Shown in pieces: positions 1 to 6,142 of a stretch of DNA of 64,000 bases. Origin of the DNA: Syntrophomonas sp. DTU019 (GTDB lineage: Bacteria > Bacillota > Syntrophomonadia > Syntrophomonadales > Syntrophomonadaceae); NCBI GenBank assembly GCA_913757435.1, contig CAJYDM010000001.1, positions 434,001-498,000 of the forward strand. The letters run 5' to 3'. Numbering within the stretch: the first letter of the stretch is position 1; each line of letters starts with the position of its first letter. A program made the position numbers and the translations under genes. The notes under the pieces were generated by a model, which was not told the origin of the DNA, searched no databases, and was given only the letters and a program-made list of their open reading frames with translations.

Positions 1-286
1 GGCTCTTATTAAGTTTGGTTTTATATTTATCTAATTGTTTCTCCAGTTTTTCCTCTACTAGATCGATGGAACTATACATGTCCTCACTGGCTTCCTCGCC
101 CCGCAAAATGATCCCGTTTAACGGTATGGTCACCTCCACCTTGTGACGGTCTCCTTCTACGGACATTGCAACCTGGGCATCACGGCTATCATCAAAATAT
201 TTCTCCAACTTGGAAAGCCGTTTGGTGGTGTAATCCTTGAGAGCGTCCGTTACTTCGATGTTTTTTCCTCTGATCTCGAACCTCAT
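1..286 (-). CDS. hpf: Ribosome hibernation promoting factor (partial, C-terminus off the window)
   Basis: The first 95 codons of an HPF/RaiA-family protein, which binds the 30S decoding region and promotes 70S or 100S inactive ribosomes in stationary phase. The N-terminus begins MRFEIRGKNIEVTDALKDY and continues with the family's KRLSKLEKYF helix and a beta strand rich in charged residues ending near EEASEDMYSSIDL. The ATG at 286 is preceded by an AAAGGAGTGG ribosome site. The rest of the gene, including the C-terminal dimerisation domain of long HPF, lies beyond base 1. Its place at the end of the flagellar block matches yvyD (hpf) downstream of fliT in Bacillus subtilis. Confidence 0.93.
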   Translation of the reverse strand, partial: MRFEIRGKNIEVTDALKDYTTKRLSKLEKYFDDSRDAQVAMSVEGDRHKVEVTIPLNGIILRGEEASEDMYSSIDLVEEKLEKQLDKYKTKLNKS

Positions 287-400
287 GCAACCACTCCTTT
301 CCCGTTGTTACATCTATTTTACAATGCGCCTATTATTTTCTCCAGTAGATTGTCTATACTTTAGTAGTATACAAAGCTGGCGCGAATATCCATAAATTAG

Positions 401-433
401 AGAAAAAATAAACCGGGCACGAAGCCCGGTTTT
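401..433 (-). terminator. Intrinsic terminator after the zinc-ribbon gene
   Basis: Read on the minus strand, a stem of AACCGGGC paired with GCCCGGTT (411-432) is followed by ATTTTTTC. It lies 12 bases past the stop of the zinc-ribbon gene. Confidence 0.8.
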
Positions 434-444
434 GTCCGTTTATC

Positions 445-729
445 TTATAACGCTGCCTGCTTTTGTTCCTGGAAGCACTGCAAGCAGTACACAGGTCTGT
501 CTTCAACCGGTCTAAAGGGAACCTGGGTCTCGGTCCCGCATTTAGCACAAATAGCGGTAAACATCTCGCGGGTCTTGCCGCTGCGCGAGTTTCTGCGCTG
601 TGTTCTGCAGTCTCGGCAACGCTTGGGCTGGTTCTCAAATCCCTTCTCATGGTAGAATTCCTGCTCACCGGAAGTGAAGATAAACTCCTGCCCGCAATCC
701 TCGCAAATTAAACTTTTGTCCTCGAACAT
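445..729 (-). CDS. Small zinc-ribbon protein
   Basis: A 94-residue protein with two zinc-binding knuckle pairs. CEDCGQEF near residues 9-16 pairs with CRDCR near 38-42, giving the probable zinc-ribbon (zf-trcl type) domain. CAKCG near 61-65 pairs with CLQCF near 82-86, giving a second CxxC-x17-CxxC ribbon. No catalytic residues are visible, so a nucleic-acid or protein-binding role is only an inference. It has its own terminator and sits between the flagellar chaperone genes and hpf. An interaction partner cannot be named from sequence. Confidence 0.85.
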   Translation of the reverse strand: MFEDKSLICEDCGQEFIFTSGEQEFYHEKGFENQPKRCRDCRTQRRNSRSGKTREMFTAICAKCGTETQVPFRPVEDRPVYCLQCFQEQKQAAL

Positions 730-834
730 GTGATAAAATCCCTCACTTTAACTGTTAAATTGGTCCCGGAGGAAAGCATACTGTGTGACCCGGTATACTC
801 TTCAATCCGTAATGCCTATTATATATGCTGACAT

Positions 835-868
835 AAAAAAAGGCAAGGAAGCTCTGAGTTCCTGGCCT
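835..868 (-). terminator. Intrinsic terminator closing the flaG-fliS gene group
   Basis: On the minus strand AGGCCAGGAA and TTCCTTGCCT form a ten-pair stem with one mismatch and an eight-base loop. A run of seven T follows. It lies about 30 bases past the stop of the last small flagellar gene. Confidence 0.8.
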
Positions 869-897
869 GCAGCCATTAATAGGACTTTTTTCGATAT

Positions 898-1374
898 TTA
901 ACCAGGGGTTTCCTTTTTCTGTTGCACAGCCTTCTTATAAGCCTGGCGGGCTTGTTGGTTTCCGACCGGAGCAGCTTTTTTCCCGGTTCCGCTCCCCTCC
1001 CGCAAAGCCATCAATCCCTGGCTCTGACCGTCCATAGTGGTGATGCTGCCCAGCACCTGCCCTAGTTCGGTGATGAGTTGCTCCAAAATCGCCCATTCCC
1101 CATCCGGCAGTACTGGTTTCAGCTGACCCAGGCTGAATTCCTTCAGTCCGTGAGCTTGCAAAAACTCCTTTTGCAGGTGGCGGTTATCCTGCGCCAAGCA
1201 GTCCAGTTTTGCCAGCAACTGGCGGCGTCTATCCAGGATGGAGCCGATCTGGAAATGGTCATAACCGCCCTGAAGAGCCTCTAGCTGAAGCCGGGATTCC
1301 TGTTCCATCTGCTGGTAAATGCCGACCTGTACCCTGAAATTGGCGTTTATTCTCTTTACCAGACTATCGCTCAC
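898..1374 (-). CDS. Probable flagellar export chaperone-like protein (FlgN-like, unnamed)
   Basis: A 158-residue, mostly helical, glutamine-rich protein with a basic tail (QQKKETPG end). It starts at GTG 1374 behind a GGGGGGAGAATA ribosome site and is the last gene of the flaG-fliS-fliT-like group. The region near residues 95-125 (ILEQLITELGQVLGSI) resembles the second helix of FlgN-type chaperones, and the length fits, but the similarity is by eye only. A flagellar role rests mainly on position. It could instead be a lineage-specific flagellar protein of unknown function. Confidence 0.55.
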   Translation of the reverse strand: MSDSLVKRINANFRVQVGIYQQMEQESRLQLEALQGGYDHFQIGSILDRRRQLLAKLDCLAQDNRHLQKEFLQAHGLKEFSLGQLKPVLPDGEWAILEQLITELGQVLGSITTMDGQSQGLMALREGSGTGKKAAPVGNQQARQAYKKAVQQKKETPG

Positions 1375-1403
1375 TATTCTCCCCCCAGGCGTAAGGCAGC
1401 CTG

Positions 1404-1856
1404 CTATTTATAACCGTCAAAGAACTGAGAAGCACTGTACTGACCGGATGCGCCATAAGATTTCAAGGCTTGCAGGTTTTTGCGGGCTTTGCCGGCTTCT
1501 GTGCCCAATAACTGCAAAAGCCTCTCGGCATGGGCACGGCTTTCATCATCACAACTCTGGATAGCTAGTATGCTCTTACGAACTGCGGCCTCTTCCATTT
1601 CGATGGATTCTATCACCTTCACCTCACCACTCTCCAACTTTTCCCGGGATGGTTTCTGTGCCAGTTGCTGGCCCTGGTCGATCTCTTTCATGACTCTCTG
1701 GCGCTGATCGATTAATTCAGTCAGTCTGGTGATAGTGTCGTCAATATTATCAGATCCGGCCTGGCTTAGCAGCTCCGCTTGCTGGCGGGCGGTCTGCTGC
1801 AGTTCGGAAAAGAGCTGTCTGATTGCCTGTTTTTGTGCCAAAAGAGATCTCATCAT
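1404..1856 (-). CDS. fliT: FliT-like flagellar chaperone
   Basis: A 150-residue helical protein directly downstream of fliS (17-base gap), the place fliT occupies in most Firmicutes. FliT-type proteins chaperone the filament cap protein FliD before export. The sequence is a helical hairpin with many Q, E and L residues and a short, looser C-terminus (SYGASGQYSASQFFDGYK), similar in style to FliT/FlgN tails. Sequence identity to named FliT proteins cannot be confirmed by reading, so the symbol rests on synteny, size and fold type. Confidence 0.6.
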   Translation of the reverse strand: MMRSLLAQKQAIRQLFSELQQTARQQAELLSQAGSDNIDDTITRLTELIDQRQRVMKEIDQGQQLAQKPSREKLESGEVKVIESIEMEEAAVRKSILAIQSCDDESRAHAERLLQLLGTEAGKARKNLQALKSYGASGQYSASQFFDGYK

Positions 1857-1873
1857 GCTTTAACCCATAATCG

Positions 1874-2296
1874 TCAGCCCATAATATTGAGGAACAGATT
1901 CTGTTCTCGTGCCGCACTGCCAGGTCCAGCCAGGCGCGCAGCCTCCTGCCAGGTCTGGCGCAGCTCGGTAAGAAACGGCAGGATCTTCTCTAAAACCAGC
2001 CGGTCCTTATGGATATTGGCCTCTACCAACTCTCTATAAATGTAATCGTACAGTTCCCATAAGGGAGCCGAGACGCTGTAATCCATATTTAAGGTGTTGC
2101 GTAGTTCCAAGATGATATTTTGCGCCCTGACCATGTGTTTATGGGCTTCAGCGACCCGTTGCTGGTCAATATCCTCCATGGCCTTCTGCACGCTGTTGAT
2201 GGCGCCATCGAACAGCATCACCAAAAGCCGCCCCGGGGAGATGGTCTCCACACTGGTCTTTTTATACTTCTCATACATCATGAGGTTTTCCTGCAT
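1874..2296 (-). CDS. fliS: Flagellin export chaperone FliS
   Basis: FliS binds the C-terminal D0 helices of flagellin in the cytoplasm and prevents premature polymerisation. The 140-residue protein has the family pattern: YEKYKKTSVETISPGRLLVMLFDGAI at the N-terminus (residues 8-33), then the helical bundle with LNMDYSVSAPLWELYDYIYREL (residues 69-90). The ATG follows AAGGAGGAAAATA. It lies between flaG and the fliT-like gene, in the same orientation and with short gaps, so it is probably cotranscribed from the sigma-D-like promoter ahead of flaG. Confidence 0.97.
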   Translation of the reverse strand: MQENLMMYEKYKKTSVETISPGRLLVMLFDGAINSVQKAMEDIDQQRVAEAHKHMVRAQNIILELRNTLNMDYSVSAPLWELYDYIYRELVEANIHKDRLVLEKILPFLTELRQTWQEAARLAGPGSAAREQNLFLNIMG

Positions 2297-2405
2297 TATT
2301 TTCCTCCTTAGTGATTTGTTGTGCAGCTACTGATATAACTATACTTTCAAAAACTATATTTTGGGGCCAATATCTGAACAGCTCCGCGGGCTGTAACCTT
2401 ATTTT

Positions 2406-2744
2406 CTATACATGTGTGTCCAGCAATATTCCCAGTTCATGCTCGAGGACCTGTTTCAGGCGGGCGGATACCTCCAGAATAGCATCTGCCGGCCATTCGC
2501 GGATCACTTCTTGATTGATCGCATCTACCATCTTGACCTGATAGCGGCCGCTGGCCTGATGCATGGTGAATTTAAGGTTGTAATTCGAAAAGAAGTGGTT
2601 TAACTGGCTGACCGCCTTTTTCAGGTCAGTTGCTGGGACAGCGGCAGGGCTCTCCGGCTGCGCCTTTGAGGGCTTACTTACAGATGCCTTGATGCTCTTG
2701 GGGCCAATTTCAAGGTCAAGGGGCATACCGGGCTCTACTCTCAT
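2406..2744 (-). CDS. flaG: FlaG family flagellar protein
   Basis: A 112-residue protein whose C-terminal 65 residues carry the FlaG pattern: a helix (LNHFFSNYNLKFTMHQ), then the VKMVDAINQEVIREWPADAILE strand-helix unit, ending in LKQVLEHELGILLDTHV. FlaG proteins influence filament length; their biochemical role is poorly known. The N-terminal third is a variable, proline-rich linker. The ATG has an AAAAGGAGGTGCAATC ribosome site. A sigma-28-like promoter (2777-2803) lies 33 bases upstream. First gene of the flaG-fliS-fliT-like group. Confidence 0.9.
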   Translation of the reverse strand: MRVEPGMPLDLEIGPKSIKASVSKPSKAQPESPAAVPATDLKKAVSQLNHFFSNYNLKFTMHQASGRYQVKMVDAINQEVIREWPADAILEVSARLKQVLEHELGILLDTHV

Positions 2745-2776
2745 GATTGCACCTCCTTTTATTCAGGTTGATTTAA

Positions 2777-2803
2777 TTATCGTGGTTTTTGTTCAAAAGC
2801 TTA
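2777..2803 (-). promoter_or_regulatory. Sigma-D/sigma-28-like promoter of flaG
   Basis: On the minus strand TAAG, 15 bases, then CACGATAA, against the sigma-28 consensus TAAA-N15-GCCGATAA. It sits just ahead of flaG and mirrors a sister promoter on the other strand at 2853-2879. Confidence 0.6.
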
Positions 2804-2852
2804 AAGCCCTTATTAAGGGAAAGTAATCGCTTATCAGCGATTCTCCAATATT

Positions 2853-2879
2853 CAAGCCCCGCCTTTTTGCCTACGATAA
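2853..2879 (+). promoter_or_regulatory. Sigma-D/sigma-28-like promoter of the divergent EF-hand gene
   Basis: CAAG, 15 bases, then TACGATAA on the plus strand, ending 51 bases before the start codon. Spacing and the ACGATAATTAA extension match the flaG promoter facing the other way. Confidence 0.5.
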
Positions 2880-2929
2880 TTAATTATATATAAAAATTTT
2901 GGCCTATGGTCCTAAGGAGGTGAGAATAT

Positions 2930-3988
2930 ATGATCATTACTGGTAGTTTTGTGGAAATGGCCTCGCGCCGTGCTTATCAGGAGCAAAGCACCTTCGAGCA
3001 GCGTCTGCAGTCCTGGTCAGGTCCTGAGCCTGGTCTGAATCCTTCAAAGCAAAAACCTGTGTCGGCAATACAAGACCAATTGGAACTGTCTGCACAGGCT
3101 TTAAAGTCTTCTACGGCTGATGCCGTCGAAGATGACGAATGCATGCTGCGTTTGAGCCCGGAAGATGAACTTAAAATTACCATGTTGCAGATGTTTTTGG
3201 AGAAGCTGACCGGAAAACGGTTTCGCTTCAGGATTCTTCAGGACATAAAACTGCGCCAGAACAGCGAGATCAACTCTGCCGATCGGTCATCCCCCCGGCA
3301 GAATAATGCGCAACGCGTGGGATGGGGAATACGATATGATACTCGTTTCTACCACCATGAAGCCGAGAAAACCAGTTTTCAAGCCCGGGGAGTGGTAAAA
3401 ACCGTCGATGGGCAGGAGATAAGCATTTCTCTGCAACTGTCCATGAGCCGCGACTTTACGGCCTGGAGCGAAGTCCATATCCGAGCTGGCGATGCCATAG
3501 CGGTAGACCCGCTGGTCATCAATTATCAGGGCAATGCAGCTGCATTGACCCAGCGCAGTTATCTATTTGATCTAAATAGCGACGGTATTGAGGAGAATAT
3601 TGCCTTTGTCGCTTCAGGTAGTGGTTTTTTGGCTCTGGATAAAAATGGGGACGGCATCATCAACAATGGACAGGAATTGTTCGGGACGAGTAGCGGTGAC
3701 GGCTTCGCCGATCTGGCTGAATATGACCTGGATGGCAACGGCTGGATAGATGAGGGCGATACGATATTTACTCAGCTGAAAATTTGGAGCAAAGACGAGA
3801 ACGGCCAGGACCGCCTGATAAGCGTCAGCGATGCTGGCGTGGGGGCCATCTACCTGGGCAATGTGGATACTCAATTCAGCCTCACCGATATTACCAACCA
3901 GGACCGGGGGTACATTCGCCAAACCGGTCTATTCCTGAGAGAGGACGGCTCAGCAGGCACAGTTCAGCATCTCGACCTGGTAGTATAG
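2930..3988 (+). CDS. EF-hand-type calcium-binding protein, divergent from flaG
   Basis: A 352-residue protein without signal peptide. Residues 1-200 form a region I do not recognise, with beta-rich segments around 130-195. The C-terminal half has three calcium-loop motifs in order: DLNSDG (214-219), DKNGDG (237-242) with NNGQELFG after it, and DLDGNG (266-271) followed by DEGD. This arrangement is common in VCBS/EF-hand-like surface proteins, often exported by non-classical routes. The ATG at 2930 follows AAGGAGGTGAGAATAT. It is the only plus-strand gene within the flagellar block, and its sigma-28-like promoter suggests coexpression with flagella. Function unknown. Confidence 0.8.
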   Translation: MIITGSFVEMASRRAYQEQSTFEQRLQSWSGPEPGLNPSKQKPVSAIQDQLELSAQALKSSTADAVEDDECMLRLSPEDELKITMLQMFLEKLTGKRFRFRILQDIKLRQNSEINSADRSSPRQNNAQRVGWGIRYDTRFYHHEAEKTSFQARGVVKTVDGQEISISLQLSMSRDFTAWSEVHIRAGDAIAVDPLVINYQGNAAALTQRSYLFDLNSDGIEENIAFVASGSGFLALDKNGDGIINNGQELFGTSSGDGFADLAEYDLDGNGWIDEGDTIFTQLKIWSKDENGQDRLISVSDAGVGAIYLGNVDTQFSLTDITNQDRGYIRQTGLFLREDGSAGTVQHLDLVV

Positions 3989-4456
3989 CAACCCATTTCC
4001 AACAGCATTTCCAACAGAGGGACCTTCTAAGAGGGATCAATCTGACAAAGAAGGCTAAAATTCCCCTTAATTGGGTGAAACTTGAGCCCTTAATCTACCT
4101 TGCGCAAAATTTTTGATTGTCTAGAAGAATGATGTCGCTGCCTGTAGAGCTGTGGAAAGGAATCCTTTCTCCGGGTTGTTTTGGTTTGGTCGCTTAAACA
4201 ATGCCACAAAAAGTTGCTTTCCTTTTCGCTTTTTCTGAAAAGATCCATTTAGTTATTCTGGAAACCATCACAGCAGCGATTTCGTTCTTCTTGTGTCCCA
4301 TACAGCTGATGTCCCAGTGTGACTGCGACCCGGAATACTCACAAGGGATTCTTTTCCCTAAAAACCAAGGTAACTTAATGTAATCGCGGTAAATAATGAT
4401 TGCCAAATATGGTAGTATTTTATAAAGAACGTTTGTTCCCGAGAGGAGAATTAAGT
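3989..4456. other. Intergenic stretch without a convincing gene
   Basis: About 470 bases between the EF-hand gene and the endonuclease. It is less GC-rich than its surroundings. A 70-codon minus-strand reading frame (4194-4406) exists, but it has no ribosome site and no family signature. No clear terminator or promoter stands out. Confidence 0.5.
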
Positions 4457-5503
4457 GTGTTTGGCTCTAAAGAAGAATTGATCCAATACCTTTATGTCCA
4501 TTACCCTGAGGAAAAGAATGAGGTACTTGCCAGGCAGCTTGGTATTTCCAAAACTGCCCTGGCCACTATAGCGTCACGGAATAATATTAAGAAGAGTTCA
4601 TCCTTTTTGAAAAAACAACACGAAGAACTCATGTTAGCCAAACTAAAAAAATACAATAAGAATTTGAAATCTTATATCTTAAGCCAGCGGGAACAGAATA
4701 TTTTGGCCGGCAGTATTTTGGGAGATGGCAGTTTAGCCCTTTATGGCAGAAGTAAACACGCACATTACAGGGAACATGGGGCCCCAGCTCAGCTTCCCTA
4801 TCGTTTATGGAAAGTACAACAATTAGCCGGTCTCGATTTTAAAGCAGACCGTTCCGGTAACATTTCTTCCCCCAGCAATCCCCTTTATACGGAATTAATG
4901 CACCATTTCTACCAAGATGGCAGAAAGATCATTCTCCCCGAAAATCTGCAATTATTGAGCCATCCTATTGGCCTAGCTTGCCTGTATATGGATGACGGCA
5001 GTTTGGTAATTGATATCAATCGTAAGAAAAATCGCTTTTACCTATTTCCTCGTATTTATATTTACAGCCTTAATTTCACCCGCGAAGAAAACCAGTTGCT
5101 GCGTGATCATTTAGAGAACAGATTTGGCATCCCCTTTAAGCTGAAGAAGCACCCTGACGGTGAAGGAACGATGTTAGAGCTTAACCGACGTAATGAAGTT
5201 CTAAGCTTTATCCAGCTTATCGCACCCTTCGTGGAGCAAATACCATGCATGACTTATAAAATTGAAGCTGAAAAACGAATGCAGTCGACAAAAGCACGGC
5301 TGGAGCGAGATGGCAGACAGAATATTATTCTTTCCCCTTTGGAAATAGAATGTCAGAACTACAGCGCCAGCGCTGTGGATAAAATTATTCAGCTAAAGAA
5401 TCAGGGTATTCCCGACCGTATCATTGCTGAGCAGTTAAGGCGCAGTTATTGGGGCATAGTTGATAAAATCAGGCGATTACGCCAAGAAGAATTGCTTGAA
5501 TAA
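4457..5503 (+). CDS. Free-standing LAGLIDADG homing endonuclease with flanking helix-turn-helix regions
   Basis: A monomeric LAGLIDADG endonuclease would make a double-strand break at a long target site to drive homing. Both signature helices are visible: ILAGSILGDGS (residues 82-92) and GLACLYMDDGS (171-181 or so), each ending in the acidic residue used for metal binding. The N-terminal 45 residues (ARQLGISKTALATIASRNNI) and the C-terminal 50 (IIAEQLRRSYWGIVDKIRRL) look like helix-turn-helix DNA-binding units. The frame is open from a TTG at 4400, but GAGAGGAG eight bases before GTG 4457 makes that the better start (348 residues). It lies outside the group I intron, convergent with flagellin, 150 bases beyond the second flagellin tail. 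Base composition is more AT-rich than the neighbours, which fits a mobile gene. Confidence 0.85.
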   Translation: MFGSKEELIQYLYVHYPEEKNEVLARQLGISKTALATIASRNNIKKSSSFLKKQHEELMLAKLKKYNKNLKSYILSQREQNILAGSILGDGSLALYGRSKHAHYREHGAPAQLPYRLWKVQQLAGLDFKADRSGNISSPSNPLYTELMHHFYQDGRKIILPENLQLLSHPIGLACLYMDDGSLVIDINRKKNRFYLFPRIYIYSLNFTREENQLLRDHLENRFGIPFKLKKHPDGEGTMLELNRRNEVLSFIQLIAPFVEQIPCMTYKIEAEKRMQSTKARLERDGRQNIILSPLEIECQNYSASAVDKIIQLKNQGIPDRIIAEQLRRSYWGIVDKIRRLRQEELLE

Positions 5504-5546
5504 TAGCTGATTTCCTCCTAGCTAACTATTGCCCCATTACCCACCA

Positions 5547-5577
5547 AAAGGAGTCAGGGAATATCCCCGACTCCTTT
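5547..5577 (+). terminator. Terminator of the endonuclease gene
   Basis: AAAGGAGTC pairs with GACTCCTTT in a nine-pair stem, with a short GGG/CCC inner stem, followed by a weak TATAGTT tail. It lies 43 bases past the endonuclease stop. Confidence 0.7.
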
Positions 5578-5611
5578 ATAGTTAGTGACTGTCCCGGAAT
5601 AAAATGAAAAT

Positions 5612-5636
5612 GGGCTCTGGTGAGCGGCCAGAGCCC
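5612..5636 (-). terminator. Terminator of the flagellin transcript
   Basis: GGGCTCTGG and CCAGAGCCC form a perfect nine-pair stem with a seven-base loop. On the minus strand it is followed by ATTTTCATTTTATT. It sits 20 bases after the stop of the second flagellin tail, not after the first stop at 6098, so the transcript runs through the intron. Confidence 0.85.
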
Positions 5637-5655
5637 GGAATGGGGAGTTTAAATG

Positions 5656-5700
5656 CTATCTGAGCAATTGCAGTACGTTTTGAGGTTGCTGGTTTGCTTG
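5656..5700 (-). CDS. Second flagellin C-terminal tail (putative 3' exon after the group I intron)
   Basis: Fifteen codons read QANQQPQNVLQLLR and stop, the classic flagellin C-terminus. They align codon for codon with the tail of the flagellin gene upstream (QANSQPQNVLQLLR, 6142-6098): 13 of 14 residues are the same, although 11 of 45 bases differ, mostly at silent positions. It begins directly after a G at 5701 that would serve as the intron's terminal guanosine. It has no start codon or ribosome site of its own, so it makes sense only as a spliced exon or as the relic of a second flagellin gene. Confidence 0.8.
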   Translation of the reverse strand, partial: QANQQPQNVLQLLR

Positions 5701-6142
5701 CGGACCTTCAACTATCTTTCAATAGTTGCCAGACTATATCTTCAAGCAGGATCTAAGATCCTGTTTGCCGGGTACTTCGGGGCACCTCATCCCCTACGGA
5801 TTTCATCACCATGCAAAAGCAAAAAACATTAACCGACAAATAATTCGCATAAGTTGGGTTCGGTGCCTAGCACCATTGCTCTTGTTTAGGTGGTATATCC
5901 TAGTCGTTGAACCTTCTCCAGGCTTTCGCCCCAGGAGCTCGGCTGCTGATTTTCCATTGTTGCATCCCTGTATCTTTTCGACCTGTCACGTCTGACCTTT
6001 CAGTCTGCGTTGTAGGGTACAGGGCTTTAGGAGTTTCCAGCAATTCACCCGGTTGGCACCTGGAGGTTACCCCCCAGGGGACCCTTTAAATTCGCTGCTA
6101 TCTCAACAGTTGCAGAACATTCTGCGGCTGCGAATTTGCTTG
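5701..6142 (-). ncRNA. Group I self-splicing intron in or behind the flagellin gene
   Basis: Read on the minus strand, all four conserved group I core elements appear in order. P is AATTGCTGGAAACTCC (6045-6030), Q is AATCAGCAGCC (5951-5941), R is GTTCAACGACTAG (5912-5900) and S is AAGATATAGTC (5742-5732). GACTA in R pairs with TAGTC in S as P7. Other stems are visible: P5 CCCTGTA/TACAGGG (6024-6018 with 5972-5966), a GAAA-capped P6-like hairpin (5936-5916), and P9 CAACTAT/ATAGTTG (5728-5709). The 3' splice site after G5701 is well placed ahead of the flagellin tail exon. The 5' site is uncertain. Reading phase predicts it after GCT at 6143, but I found no convincing U-G-containing P1 for that position. 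No endonuclease ORF lies inside. The 5' limit given here is that prediction. Confidence 0.85.

Noticed and set aside
4194-4406. A 70-codon minus-strand frame upstream of the endonuclease
   Set aside because: It has no ribosome site and no family pattern, and it overlaps the endonuclease leader; coding cannot be supported.
4400-4456. TTG 4400 or ATG 4409 as endonuclease start
   Set aside because: No ribosome site precedes them, whereas GAGAGGAG stands eight bases before GTG 4457, and the helix-turn-helix begins right after.
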